Shown here piece by piece: positions 1 to 8,889 of a stretch of DNA of 34,162 nucleotides. A program made the translations under genes and the position numbers. Each line of letters begins with the position of its first letter. Positions within the stretch are counted from its first letter, which is position 1. The DNA is from Candidatus Hydrogenedentota bacterium (GTDB lineage: Bacteria; Hydrogenedentota; Hydrogenedentia; Hydrogenedentales; CAITNO01), in the NCBI GenBank assembly GCA_012730105.1, contig JAAYBJ010000037.1:1-34162 (forward strand), written 5' to 3'. The notes below the pieces were generated by a model. It ran no database searches and was not told where the DNA came from. It saw only the letters and a list, made by a program, of their open reading frames with translations.

Positions 1-93
1 ACCAGCAAGCTCCACTGCCGGGGACCGATGGCCCTGGAAGGGCTCACTTCCTTGAAATACGTTGTCCGCGGCGCGGGTCAGATCCGTGAGTAA
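1..93 (+). CDS. proA: Gamma-glutamyl phosphate reductase, C-terminal end (partial)
   Basis: Frame 1 is open from the left edge to a TAA at 91-93 and encodes 30 residues containing [13 protein letters not shown] and ending in [12 protein letters not shown]. This is the characteristic C-terminus of ProA, the NADPH-dependent reductase of gamma-glutamyl phosphate in proline synthesis (family ends resemble GPMGLEGLTTYKY followed by GQIR). Only this tail lies in the window. Its last 8 bases overlap the GTG start chosen for nadD, so the two genes are probably translationally coupled. A proA-nadD order is common in bacteria, which supports the call despite the short length. Confidence 0.88.
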   Translation, partial: TSKLHCRGPMALEGLTSLKYVVRGAGQIRE

Positions 94-682
94 CCCCGAA
101 CGCATAGGGGTATTCGGAGGCACCTTTGACCCCATTCACCTCGGCCATCTCGCTATCGCGAAAACGGCGATGACCCAGGCGGAACTTAACAAGGTTCTCT
201 TTGTCATCGCCGCCGCCCCGCCGCACAAGCCGGGACAATCCATCACCCCGGCGGAAACGCGCGTGGCCATGACCGAAGCGGCCATTAAAAACGAGGCGGG
301 GTTCGAATTGAGCCGGATCGAGCTGGACCGGCCCGGGCCCTCCTACACGGCGGTCACCCTCGGCTTAATCCAGGAGGCCATGCCCGGCGCGCGGCTCTTT
401 TTCATTGTCGGGTATGACTCCGCGCTGGACTTGCCCCGATGGCATTGCCCGGATGAAATTCTGCGACGCGCCACGCTGCTGATCGCGCCCCGTCCCGAAA
501 ACAGGCGACCCCTGCCGCGCATGCTGAACAATCACCATGAGATGCTGGTTATGGCGGAGTCGCCCCTCTCCTCTTCCGATATCCGCGCGCGGCTAAAACG
601 GGGTGAAATGCCGTCCGATGCCTTGCCGGCGCCTGTTACTGAAATTATTCGCCGCGAAAGGCTCTACCAGTCATGCCCGTAG
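86..682 (+). CDS. nadD: Nicotinate-nucleotide adenylyltransferase
   Basis: This enzyme transfers AMP from ATP to nicotinate mononucleotide, giving deamido-NAD in cytosolic NAD synthesis. The 198-residue product begins with the nucleotidyltransferase signature [15 protein letters not shown], which holds the HxGH nucleotide-binding motif, and has SSSDIRARL near the C-terminus, matching the family's ISSTxIR motif. Length is typical. I chose the GTG at 86 because it starts just before the signature and overlaps the proA stop. An upstream TTG at 62 would add eight residues lying inside proA. The gene overlaps yqeK at its 3' end, in the common nadD-yqeK order. Confidence 0.93.
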   Translation: MSNPERIGVFGGTFDPIHLGHLAIAKTAMTQAELNKVLFVIAAAPPHKPGQSITPAETRVAMTEAAIKNEAGFELSRIELDRPGPSYTAVTLGLIQEAMPGARLFFIVGYDSALDLPRWHCPDEILRRATLLIAPRPENRRPLPRMLNNHHEMLVMAESPLSSSDIRARLKRGEMPSDALPAPVTEIIRRERLYQSCP

Positions 683-1251
683 CGCGCTGTCCCATGGCAA
701 AAATCTATCTCCAGGCCCTGCGGGAGCGCCTGCCTGAACAGCGGGTAAGGCACTGTGTGTTCACCGCGGAATACCTCGCTTCCTTCGCGCTATCCATCGG
801 GCTCGATCACGATGAGGCTGTGACGGCAGGACTGCTGCACGATTACAGCCGCGATCTTGATAAAGACGCCTTCCTCGAAGAAGCGCGCCGCCTGCGGCTG
901 CCTTTGAGTGAAATACACCTGGCAAAACCTTCTATGCTGCATGGCCCCGTAGCGGCGGAACTGTGCCGCAAGGAATTCGGCATTTCCGAGCCGGTGTATG
1001 AGGCCATTTATTGGCACACGACAGGCCGACCCGGACTGGGCAGGCTTGGACAGGCCCTCTACGTGGCGGATTTCGCCGAACCCGGCAGGACCTTCGAAGA
1101 GGCCGCGGAAACGCGCAGCCGCCTGCGAAAATCCGGATTCGACGACGCGCTGCGCTATGTCGCGGAAATGAAGGTGCATTTCAACCGGGAGAAACCGGTA
1201 ATCGACCCGAACACGGAAGCATTCCTCCTATGGCTCAAGAAGAACCCGTAA
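673..1251 (+). CDS. yqeK: YqeK-type HD-domain hydrolase (probable symmetrical Ap4A hydrolase)
   Basis: The 192-residue product carries an HD-superfamily metal site: an early His (RVRHCVFTAEYL), the HD pair in GLLHDYSRDLD, a later LHGPVAAEL His, and YWHTTGRPGLG followed by YVADFAEPGR. The HTTG and ADF-EPGR motifs are typical of YqeK, whose characterised members cleave diadenosine tetraphosphate symmetrically to two ADP. It overlaps nadD by 10 bases and the methyltransferase by 22 bases, so the cluster is likely one transcript. A second ATG at 694 is a possible alternative start; it would remove seven poorly conserved residues and the overlap with nadD. Confidence 0.9.
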   Translation: MPVARCPMAKIYLQALRERLPEQRVRHCVFTAEYLASFALSIGLDHDEAVTAGLLHDYSRDLDKDAFLEEARRLRLPLSEIHLAKPSMLHGPVAAELCRKEFGISEPVYEAIYWHTTGRPGLGRLGQALYVADFAEPGRTFEEAAETRSRLRKSGFDDALRYVAEMKVHFNREKPVIDPNTEAFLLWLKKNP

Positions 1252-2045
1252 ACACACCGGGGCTCGACGCCTTTTCACCCATAGCCAATCACTATGACGC
1301 CATCATGGAGCACGTTGACTACGCACGGTGGCGCCATATCGCCGAGCGGCTGGGCGACCTGCTGCCGCGGCCGATAGTGCATCTGGACGCGGGCTGCGGC
1401 ACCGGGGTGCTGATGGAACAACTGGCGGAGTCGGGCTGGCATTCCTTCGGCATCGACCTGTCCCCGTCCATGCTGCGCGTGGCTCGGCATCGGCGAAAAT
1501 TGACCACCCTGGCCTGTGCGGACCTGTGTGCGCTTCCGTTCCGGGAACAGTTCCATCTAATCACCTGCCTGTTCGATTCCGTGAATTTTCTGCTGCGGGA
1601 GGAACAGGTTCATAGCGCCATGGAATCCTTTTTCCGGGCGCTGAAGCCGGGGGGCATGCTGTATTTCGACATTGTGACACGGCGCATGATCAGCGATCAC
1701 TTCAACAACGAATGCTGGATGGAGGATCATGGCCGATTCCGAAGTTCATGGCGCAGCACCTACCATCGGGAACAACGCCTCTGCGAGACGCGGGTGCGCA
1801 TCAATTCCGGCACGGATTCCGTTACCCGGGAACGCGTGTACGACCCAGAGTTCATCCAGGACGCCGTCGGCCGGGCGGGCCTGTCACTGCTGTCCATGCG
1901 GGACGCTTACACCTGGAAAAAGCCGGGACGTGTCGTCACGCGTATTGATTTTGTGGCGGTCAAAGGCGGTGAGAAAGACCTTACCCGGCGCTTTGAAGCG
2001 GTGGAACGGGATATCCGGGCCGCACTCATCGGCAGACAAAGTTGA
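1230..2045 (+). CDS. Class I SAM-dependent methyltransferase
   Basis: The 271-residue product has a Rossmann methyltransferase fold signature: motif I HLDAGCGTGVLMEQL around residue 50, the acidic residue of motif II in FGIDLSPSML, CLFDSVNFLL, and LKPGGMLYFDI as the post-motif strand. It resembles the Methyltransf_11/25 group that acts on small molecules or sometimes tRNA; the substrate cannot be told. The frame is open further upstream to 1011, but that part is antisense-like sequence inside yqeK. The ATG at 1230 gives MAQEEPVNTPG and a normal N-terminus just before FSPIANHYDAIM. It overlaps the yqeK end by 22 bases. Confidence 0.85.
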   Translation: MAQEEPVNTPGLDAFSPIANHYDAIMEHVDYARWRHIAERLGDLLPRPIVHLDAGCGTGVLMEQLAESGWHSFGIDLSPSMLRVARHRRKLTTLACADLCALPFREQFHLITCLFDSVNFLLREEQVHSAMESFFRALKPGGMLYFDIVTRRMISDHFNNECWMEDHGRFRSSWRSTYHREQRLCETRVRINSGTDSVTRERVYDPEFIQDAVGRAGLSLLSMRDAYTWKKPGRVVTRIDFVAVKGGEKDLTRRFEAVERDIRAALIGRQS

Positions 2046-2193
2046 CTTGCCGCCGTCCGTAACCCTACTATAGGGATCCTTCCGGGGCGCGCGCCTTGCC
2101 GCGACAGCTACTATTCAGCCATTTATGTACCGGGAGCATGCTATACAATCCATTCCCTGTCAAAACCTTAAGCGAAAAACGGAGTTGTTGAAA

Positions 2194-3021
2194 ATGCGTA
2201 ACACCCTGCCCAATACGGATATCGAGTTAATCCATGAAATCGAACGGGGCCACATCAAGCATGTGCTGTTTGATTTCGACGGCACCATCAGCCGCCTGCG
2301 CGAGGGATGGCAGGACATCATGGCGCCGGTCTGCGTGGAAATGATTTGCGGGAACACCGAGCCCACCCCCGCCATTATCGAAGAAGTCGACCAAATGATC
2401 GATGAGACTACCGGCATCCAGACCATCTTCCAGATGCAGCGTCTGGAACAGATGGTGCGCGCCCATGGGCTCGTGCCCGAGGCGGAGGTGCGTACCCCGG
2501 CCGAGTACAAGAAAGTGTATAACGACCGCCTCATGGAACCGGTGCGCGCGCGCATCGCCCAGATTGAAAGCGGTGAAAAAAACGTGGAGGATTTCCTGAT
2601 GCGCGGCGCGCGGCATTTCCTGGAACTCATTGCCGCGAAAGATGTCACCCTGTACGTCTTCAGCGGCACCGACCGCGATGACGTGCGTAATGAGGCGAAA
2701 TGCCTGGGCGTGGACCACTACTTTAAGGAAATCTGGGGCGCACTGCCTAGTGTCGAGGAGTATTCCAAGGAGAAGGTCATCCGCGACATCATCGCCGAGC
2801 ACCAGCTGCGAGGCCCCCAGGTGCTCGCCGTGGGCGACGGGCCCGTGGAATTGCGCAATGTCAAAGACGCGGGCGGCATCGCGCTGGGCATCTGTTCTGA
2901 TGAAAAACGGGGCAGCGGCTGGGACGAATCCAAGCGGCCGCGGTTGCTTCGAGCCGGCGCGGACATACTCGTCTCCGATTTTGGGGAGGCGGAAGCGCTC
3001 ATCGGCTACCTGTTCCCCTGA
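2194..3021 (+). CDS. HAD-family hydrolase
   Basis: The 275-residue product is a haloacid dehalogenase-type phosphatase. Motif I is VLFDFDGTISRLR (nucleophile Asp and general acid Asp), motif II is YVFSGTDRDD, a lysine lies in EEYSKEKVIRDII, and motif IV is LAVGDGPVELRNV. A helical cap of about 120 residues follows motif I, as in phosphoglycolate phosphatase-like C1-cap enzymes. The substrate is unknown. I chose the ATG at 2194 because GGAG lies 9 bases upstream; an earlier in-frame ATG at 2125 lacks a ribosome site. The gene is preceded by a 148-base gap and probably has its own promoter. Confidence 0.87.
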   Translation: MRNTLPNTDIELIHEIERGHIKHVLFDFDGTISRLREGWQDIMAPVCVEMICGNTEPTPAIIEEVDQMIDETTGIQTIFQMQRLEQMVRAHGLVPEAEVRTPAEYKKVYNDRLMEPVRARIAQIESGEKNVEDFLMRGARHFLELIAAKDVTLYVFSGTDRDDVRNEAKCLGVDHYFKEIWGALPSVEEYSKEKVIRDIIAEHQLRGPQVLAVGDGPVELRNVKDAGGIALGICSDEKRGSGWDESKRPRLLRAGADILVSDFGEAEALIGYLFP

Positions 3022-3037
3022 GCCAGCCCTGAAGTTG

Positions 3038-3066
3038 ATCGGACCGATCCGTCCGATCGGTCCGAT
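3038..3066. terminator. Perfect 11-bp hairpin between convergent genes
   Basis: The arms ATCGGACCGAT (3038-3048) and ATCGGTCCGAT (3056-3066) are exact reverse complements around a 7-base loop. The element sits in the 57-base gap between the convergent HAD hydrolase and the first sulfatase, so a bidirectional terminator is the natural reading. It has no T-tract on either strand, so Rho-independent action is uncertain. The alternating GGACC/CCGAT pattern may instead be a dispersed palindromic repeat. Confidence 0.5.
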
Positions 3067-3075
3067 GTACCTCGT

Positions 3076-3094
3076 CCATTACCCCGGGTAATGG
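3076..3094 (-). terminator. Hairpin overlapping the sulfatase stop codon
   Basis: CCATTACC (3076-3083) and GGTAATGG (3087-3094) form a perfect 8-bp stem with loop CCG. The stem contains the TAA stop of the sulfatase that ends at 3079. There is no T-tract. It may protect the 3' end or act as a weak terminator. Confidence 0.4.
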
Positions 3095-4599
3095 GGCGAA
3101 TGGAGCATGGACTCCAGTCGTAATTGCAGCCGCCCGTCTTTTACCCAAGCGTCGCCCCGTTCCCGAAGATGGCTGGCAAGTTTGTCCTGCCATTCCGCGA
3201 GCAAGCCTGCATGTTCCGCCTGCCCGGCAAGGTTGACACACTCCCCGGGATCATTCACCAGGTCGAACAGCATCTCTCCGCCATCATAGGCATTAAAAAT
3301 ATATTTGGTCTTGCCGTCAGTCGCCGCGCTCCAATGGTTCGATTTGTCGTAGCAGATGTCATGCTCAAGATCGATAAAGGCGCGCCAGTCTGCCCCGTTG
3401 CCGTCCAGCAACGGCAAAATACTTTTCCCGTCCAGATCCTCCCCGCCGCCGATGCCCGCCGCATCAAGGAAGGTGGGCAGCACGTCGCGCAATTCAACCG
3501 GTTCGGGGCGCACCTGACCGCGCGGCCCGGCGGTCATGCCCTTCGGCCAGCGCGCCAGGAAGGGAATACGCGCGGATCCTTCATAGGCATACGTTTTTCT
3601 CCAGTGATGATGGTCGCCCAGCATGTCGCCATGATCCGCGACAAAGAGGATCAGCGTGTTTTCCAGCTGCTGTTTCTCTTCCAGCGCCGCCAGAATGCGG
3701 CCTACCTGTTCATCAATAAAGGTGACATTCCCGTAGTATCCCTCCCGGGAACGGCGCGTCTCTTCCGGGCCCACGTCGCCGTGCCAGATGTTGTCCGCCT
3801 CCCAGCTGCGCGGCGCGTAGCGGGCGCACCAGTCGCCCAGGAATCGCTCAGGGATCGCACGGTCCCGGTACAGGTCATAAAAGCGTTGCGGCGCGTCATA
3901 AGGACTATGGGGTCGCGCAAACGAAACTTTCAGGAAGAAGGGCGCCTCGCCGGAATGTTCTTTGATGTAGTTTACCGCAACATCGCCGGTCCACCGCGTG
4001 GGGTGCAGTTCTTCAGGCAGGACATAGGGCCGGCCGCGATAATCGTTCCAGCCAACACCCGTGGCATCGGGGTTGAGATCAGGCGCCATAGACTTGAACC
4101 ATGCCCGGTAGTCACTCAGGAAACCGGGATCCCGCACGCGGCCGGATTCATCCAGAATCAGCTGGTGATAGCCGTGCCCGTTGCGCTGAGGATGATAGTG
4201 GCACTTGCCGATGGCGCAGGTGCGGTACCCCGCCTCGCCCAGCATGCGCGGTTTTTCCTTGGCATACTTTTCCGCCACTTTACTATACCCGAGCATGCCG
4301 TTGCGCCAGGGGCCGAGCCCGGTAAGCAGCGCGGCCCGCGCCGGCGTACAGGAGGGCACACAGGTATAGGCATGACGAAAGCGGGCGCCTTCCCGGGCGA
4401 TCCGATCCAGGTTGGGCGTGACAATCGCCTCGTTGCCATCCACGCCCAGGCAGTCGCCCCGGTGCTGATCGCTCATAAGCAGCAGGATATTGGGCCGCTT
4501 CAGGGATTCCCCGACAGCCGCGCCGCCCATCGAAGTAGCCGCAAGGGCCCCCGCCGTAACGCCCATCCACTGCCGCCGTGTAATGTTTCTTTCGGTCAT
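3079..4599 (-). CDS. Secreted sulfatase, Cys-type, Tat signal
   Basis: A 506-residue sulfatase that would cleave sulfate esters from organic sulfates or sulfated glycans. The N-terminus NITRRQWMGVTAGALAA is a twin-arginine-like signal, so export to the periplasm is likely. The mature part starts PNILLLMSDQHRGD (metal-binding Asp). The CxPxR site is CTPAR with Cys84, which must be converted to formylglycine, and it is followed by AALLTG. IGKCHYHP and FVADHGDMLGDHH supply the other active-site residues. The DQHRGD form separates it from the DDLGYGD form of its neighbour, so the two probably have different substrates. GAGAGG lies 8 bases before the ATG. It is 24 bases downstream of the other sulfatase and likely in the same operon. 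Confidence 0.93.
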   Translation of the reverse strand: MTERNITRRQWMGVTAGALAATSMGGAAVGESLKRPNILLLMSDQHRGDCLGVDGNEAIVTPNLDRIAREGARFRHAYTCVPSCTPARAALLTGLGPWRNGMLGYSKVAEKYAKEKPRMLGEAGYRTCAIGKCHYHPQRNGHGYHQLILDESGRVRDPGFLSDYRAWFKSMAPDLNPDATGVGWNDYRGRPYVLPEELHPTRWTGDVAVNYIKEHSGEAPFFLKVSFARPHSPYDAPQRFYDLYRDRAIPERFLGDWCARYAPRSWEADNIWHGDVGPEETRRSREGYYGNVTFIDEQVGRILAALEEKQQLENTLILFVADHGDMLGDHHHWRKTYAYEGSARIPFLARWPKGMTAGPRGQVRPEPVELRDVLPTFLDAAGIGGGEDLDGKSILPLLDGNGADWRAFIDLEHDICYDKSNHWSAATDGKTKYIFNAYDGGEMLFDLVNDPGECVNLAGQAEHAGLLAEWQDKLASHLRERGDAWVKDGRLQLRLESMLHSPHYPG

Positions 4600-4623
4600 C
4601 AGTTCCTCTCCACGGTACCTACC

Positions 4624-5976
4624 TTAAGATTTATTGGCCGGCAAGGGCTGTAAGGAAGCCCAGAACGCGTCCATGGCCGCTTCCATCTCCGCCACGCGTT
4701 CCGGTTCGGCCTCCGCAAGGTTGTGCTGCTCGCCGGGGTCGGCCTCCAAGTCAAAGAGTAACGCTGGATGTTCCACGGGCTTGCCGTAAATACGACCCTT
4801 ATAGGGGCGCTTCAGTTTCCACTTGCCGGAGCGGAAGGCCTGATGCTGCCCCTGGTGGAAATAGTGAAATTCCTCCCGGTTCCGCCCCGTACCGTCAAGC
4901 AACAACGGGCGGATGTCTTCGCCGTCCAGGGCGCGGTCGGTGGGAGGTGCGCCGCCGGCCAGCCCGGCAAAGGTGGGCAGGAAATCGAGGGTGCTGGCCA
5001 TGCGGCGCTCCACGCGACCCGCCTCGATACGCCCCGGCCAGCGCATAATGCAGGGGACACGCATGCCGCCCTCAAAGGTGGTGCCCTTGCCTTCACGCAA
5101 GGAGCCCGCGCTGCCCCCATGTTCTTCTTTCACCAGCCAGGGTCCATTGTCACTGGTGAAAATCATCAGGGTGTTGTCGTCCACGCCGTTCACCTGGAGT
5201 GCGTTACGCAGTTCTCCGATGCCCCAGTCGAGTTCTTCGACCACATCGCCGTAGAGGCCGCCCTTTGACTTTCCGGAAAAGTCTTCAGAAACATGTAGCG
5301 GCACATGGGGCATGGTATGGGGAAGGTACAGGAAGAAAGGCCGGTCCCGGTGTTCGCCAATAAAGCGGATCGCTTCTTCCGTGTAGCGCCGGGTCAGCGT
5401 GTTCTGGTCGGCGGGTTGTTCAATGATTTCCTCATTCCGCATCAGGGGAACCGGCGGATCGCCCCGCTTCTCCACGTCCATGTCGTTGCTGTAGGGCAGC
5501 CCGAAGTAATAGTCAAAGCCGTGTCGCGTGGGCAGAAATTCAGGTTGGTGCCCGAGGTGCCACTTGCCGATGCAGGCGGTGGCGTAACCGTGTTCTTTCA
5601 GCAACTCCGCCACGCACACTTCCGAAACGTCCAGGCCGTCTTTGCTTTGGGGAAAGAAGACTGTGTTGATTCCCATGCGCACATGATACCGCCCGGTAAG
5701 CAACCCGGCCCGGGAGGGCGAACAGACCGCCGCACTGCAGTAAAAATCCGTGAACCGCACGCCTTCGCGCGCCATGCGGTCCAGATTGGGGGTGTTGATC
5801 AGCGGCGCGCCGTAACAACCAGGGTCGCCATAGCCCAGGTCATCGGCAAACACCACGACGATATTCGGGGGACGGCCATTTTCCGCTTCACGCGCCGCCG
5901 CGCCGCGCATCAGCATGCCGCCGGCGACACCTGCGCCCAGCATCCCCAGGGCTTCTCTTCGATTCATGGTTTTCAT
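4624..5976 (-). CDS. Secreted arylsulfatase-type sulfatase, Cys-type
   Basis: A 450-residue sulfatase. After an N-terminal signal (MNRREALGMLGAGVAGGML, with an Arg pair that could be Tat) come PNIVVVFADDLGYGDPGCYG (two metal-ligand Asp), the formylglycine site CSPSRAGLLTG with Cys85, CIGKWHLGHQP, and FTSDNGPW. This is the arylsulfatase A layout. I chose the ATG at 5976 because GAAGG lies a few bases upstream; the frame is open to 6132, but that extension has no signal and no homology I recognise. It is the first gene of the sulfatase pair. No formylglycine-generating enzyme or anSME maturase is encoded in the window, so maturation must rely on a gene elsewhere. Confidence 0.93.
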   Translation of the reverse strand: MKTMNRREALGMLGAGVAGGMLMRGAAAREAENGRPPNIVVVFADDLGYGDPGCYGAPLINTPNLDRMAREGVRFTDFYCSAAVCSPSRAGLLTGRYHVRMGINTVFFPQSKDGLDVSEVCVAELLKEHGYATACIGKWHLGHQPEFLPTRHGFDYYFGLPYSNDMDVEKRGDPPVPLMRNEEIIEQPADQNTLTRRYTEEAIRFIGEHRDRPFFLYLPHTMPHVPLHVSEDFSGKSKGGLYGDVVEELDWGIGELRNALQVNGVDDNTLMIFTSDNGPWLVKEEHGGSAGSLREGKGTTFEGGMRVPCIMRWPGRIEAGRVERRMASTLDFLPTFAGLAGGAPPTDRALDGEDIRPLLLDGTGRNREEFHYFHQGQHQAFRSGKWKLKRPYKGRIYGKPVEHPALLFDLEADPGEQHNLAEAEPERVAEMEAAMDAFWASLQPLPANKS

Positions 5977-6159
5977 AGATACCTTCAGGCAGTCGATTGT
6001 AATAGAATCAGGATTGGAGTGCAAGGGCTGCGCATCCCGATGGAACCAGAATGAGAAAGGGGCCCTAAGAAGTATTGGGCCGAAGGTCCAAGCCTTGAAC
6101 CGTCCGGCCTGATAGATTGATACTGTATGCAAACAAATACCAACGTAAAGGCTTTATAA

Positions 6160-7170
6160 ATGACGGAACCCAATACGCCATCTTGTTCAGGCGGAACTGA
6201 TGCCCGCCGCACTGTGGGCTTGAGACTCGCCGGCCTCCTGTTGTTTGCCGCAACCCTGCTGTTCTGCCTGCTGTTGCTGGAATTTGCGGGACGGGCCTAT
6301 ATCGCGCGCATAACCGAAAAGATGCCGGTAGATTTTACGGCCTACCAAACGGACTTTATCCATCAATACGATGGAAAACTCGGCTGGGCCATGCGGCCTA
6401 ATCTGGATGTGTCCCTGCCAACATACCGGCTCACCACGAACAGCCAGGGCCTGCGCAACAAGGAGATACGCCAGGCGAAAGGACAGGTGCGCATAGTGGC
6501 GCTGGGGGATTCGCGCACCTTTGGCGAAGGCGCGGACAATGAACACACCTGGCCCGCCCTGCTGGAGAAGAAACTGAATGAATACAAGCCGGGCCTGTTC
6601 GAGGTCATCAACGCGGGCGTGTCGGGCTATAACGCCTTTCAGGGGCTGCGTTACCTGGAAACGCGCGGCATGGAACTGAAGCCCAACCTGGTCATCAGCG
6701 CCTTTGGCGTGAATGAATGGGGAAAGGTGGAACCGGGTGGGGCCGGCTGGCTGGAATGGGAAGATCTGAGTTCCCAATGGGGCATTGAAGCCCTGCTTCG
6801 CGGCGCGATTAAAGGGTGCGCGGCCATGGTGTCACCGCCACCTTTTGGACCGCGCGAATTCCGCATGAGCCCCGGCGAATATGTGGATGCCTTGAATTGC
6901 ATGCAGAAACTATGCCGCCGCCAGGGAGCCGCGTTTTCAGTCCTCTACCTTCCTTCCGTTCCTGAAATCGGCATTACGGATATCTTCGCGGTAAGATGGC
7001 TGAGCGAGGGTATTGCCGGTTATTGTTCAGCCGCCTATTGGGACGCAACGGAAGCAATTCCTGCTCCTCCCGACGCGTACTATGTGGACCCCTTCCATTT
7101 TAATGCGTCAGGAAACGAGTTGATAGCGGACCATCTGTTTGAAAAGATCACCACCGGCCCGCTGTTTTAA
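6160..7170 (+). CDS. Membrane-anchored SGNH/GDSL hydrolase
   Basis: The 336-residue product has one N-terminal transmembrane segment (about residues 20-43, LRLAGLLLFAATLLFCLLLL) and an exported SGNH domain. Block I is VALGDSRTFGEG with nucleophile Ser118, block II Gly154 lies in NAGVSGYNAF, block III Asn185 lies in FGVNEWG, and block V is DPFHFN with Asp310 and His313. The family includes esterases and O-acetylesterases acting on carbohydrates. It is divergent from the sulfatase pair, so a shared role in degrading decorated polysaccharides is possible but unproven. The 183-base gap between the divergent starts must hold both promoters. Confidence 0.85.
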   Translation: MTEPNTPSCSGGTDARRTVGLRLAGLLLFAATLLFCLLLLEFAGRAYIARITEKMPVDFTAYQTDFIHQYDGKLGWAMRPNLDVSLPTYRLTTNSQGLRNKEIRQAKGQVRIVALGDSRTFGEGADNEHTWPALLEKKLNEYKPGLFEVINAGVSGYNAFQGLRYLETRGMELKPNLVISAFGVNEWGKVEPGGAGWLEWEDLSSQWGIEALLRGAIKGCAAMVSPPPFGPREFRMSPGEYVDALNCMQKLCRRQGAAFSVLYLPSVPEIGITDIFAVRWLSEGIAGYCSAAYWDATEAIPAPPDAYYVDPFHFNASGNELIADHLFEKITTGPLF

Positions 7171-7327
7171 AGCGTTCGCAAGCCGGCAGTCGTGAAGGCG
7201 GGTTCCGCTTTGCCTTATGTATGCCCCAAATGCTCACAATTCTTTTCAGCCTTAGATAGTGTTAAGCGGCATACCATATAGTTCCGCTCCACCCGGCCTA
7301 GAGCCAGAGAGTCGCACCTTTCTCTTC

Positions 7328-8770
7328 TTATGAAGGGTCTGTCCCGGTGACGGGCGTAATGATTTCCAGGCTGGGATTGGCCTCAGGATGTTCCGGGGAC
7401 GGCCCCTGGACGAGCACCGCCAAACCGTCTTCCTGAAGGCCATGGCTGCTTACCCAGTTCCGGGCGAAATCGCTCCAATCCCGCCGTTTTACCTGTTCAC
7501 AGCAGGGATGCACGCCATAAGAGAATTGGAGCGCCTGGCACACACTTTCTTCGGGACTGACCGCCGCAATCCATAGGGGCAGTTTGAAACGGGATATCAT
7601 GCGCGCCGTATGGCCCGAGGTGGTGGGCACAATGACGGCGGCGGGACGCAGGCTGTCCACCGTATGATTGATATTTCTCGAAATAAAATCGGTCAGGCCG
7701 GCGTCCTCGTCCCGGTCGTAGACCGATTGGGCTTCCCAGGCGGCTTCGGCGGGCCGGTGCGGTTCCGTGCTGGCGGCGATTCGCGAAAGCATTTCCACGG
7801 CCTCCACGGGAAACTTGCCCATGGCGGATTCTTCAGACAGCATGACAGCATCCGTGCCGTCCAGAATGGCGTTGGCCACGTCGGTCACCTCCGCGCGGGT
7901 GGGGCGCAGCCGGTTTACCATGGAGTCAAGCATGTGGGTTGCTGTGATGACAGGCTTCCCGAGCCGGTTCGCCTGACGCATCATATTTTTCTGAACAATG
8001 GCAATGGTCTCGAGAGGTATTTCCACACCGAGGTCGCCCCGGGCAATCATAATGCCATCGGCCGCCTTCATAATATCATCGGAACATTCCAGCGCCTGGG
8101 CGCGTTCCATCTTGGCGATGATAAAGGGTTTGCAGCCCAATGCTGCCGCGGCATCGCGAACCGCGTTAATATCGGCCGGGCCAGCCACAAAGGACTGGCT
8201 CACGGCGTCCACCCCGTTTTCCAACGCGAATTTCAGGCACGCATGGTCCTGTTCAGTAAAAGCACAGATTCCCAGCTCGATGCCCGGCAGATTCACCCCC
8301 TTTCGCGACCGTAAATCGCCCCCGACCAGCAAGCGGCAGGCAACATCGTTGCCGGACGCATGAATCACTTCGAGATGGATAATGCCGTCATTGATGAACA
8401 GGTGATCCCCCGGCTTGACGGCACGGGGCAGCGATGGCAGACTGACGTGAACGCGCCGCGCGTTGCCGACGATTTCCTCCGTCGTCAACACCAGCGTTTC
8501 GCCCTGGTTCAGGGGTATCGGCTCCTGTTCCAGCGACCCGACCCGGATCTTCGGCCCGGGGAGATCCGCCATAATGGCGAGGCGCCGGCCTTCCTGCCGC
8601 GCGGCGGCACGGAGGCGCTCGATAACCATCCCGTGCCAGTCAAAGGCCCCATGGGAAAAGTTCAGCCGGGCAATGTCCATCCCCGCCCGCAACAGCCGGG
8701 ACAGGACTTCCGGGGATTCCGAAGCGGGGCCAATGGTGCAGACAATCTTGGTTTTGTTCATGGGAAGCAT
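7328..8770 (-). CDS. pyk: Pyruvate kinase
   Basis: This enzyme converts phosphoenolpyruvate and ADP to pyruvate and ATP in glycolysis. The 480-residue product shows KIVCTIGPAS at the start, ARLNFSHG, MADLPGPKIRVG (B-domain boundary), SQSFVAGPADI, IIAKMERAQALE (catalytic Lys), MIARGDLGVEIP (signature metal and substrate loop), and THMLDSMVNRLRPTRAEVTDVANAILDGTD. A C-terminal alpha/beta domain follows (AVIVPTTSGHTARMISRF). I chose the ATG at 8770 with AAGGA 8 bases upstream; the frame extends to 8941 without homology. Length is normal. The next gene upstream on this strand (UroD-like) ends 119 bases away. Confidence 0.95.
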   Translation of the reverse strand: MLPMNKTKIVCTIGPASESPEVLSRLLRAGMDIARLNFSHGAFDWHGMVIERLRAAARQEGRRLAIMADLPGPKIRVGSLEQEPIPLNQGETLVLTTEEIVGNARRVHVSLPSLPRAVKPGDHLFINDGIIHLEVIHASGNDVACRLLVGGDLRSRKGVNLPGIELGICAFTEQDHACLKFALENGVDAVSQSFVAGPADINAVRDAAAALGCKPFIIAKMERAQALECSDDIMKAADGIMIARGDLGVEIPLETIAIVQKNMMRQANRLGKPVITATHMLDSMVNRLRPTRAEVTDVANAILDGTDAVMLSEESAMGKFPVEAVEMLSRIAASTEPHRPAEAAWEAQSVYDRDEDAGLTDFISRNINHTVDSLRPAAVIVPTTSGHTARMISRFKLPLWIAAVSPEESVCQALQFSYGVHPCCEQVKRRDWSDFARNWVSSHGLQEDGLAVLVQGPSPEHPEANPSLEIITPVTGTDPS

Positions 8771-8889
8771 GGCAGAGTTCCTTGTAAAACATACGCAACA
8801 ACACGTCCGGTCGATGCCGGCACATGCCATACCATAGTGGATGAAGGCCGGGGAAAACAAAAAGAAAGGACATGTGGCATACCGCCGCG

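Noticed and set aside
3124-4653. 509-codon plus-strand frame opposite the sulfatase
   Set aside because: It is the antisense of a clear sulfatase gene, created by GC-rich codon use; the product lacks any domain.
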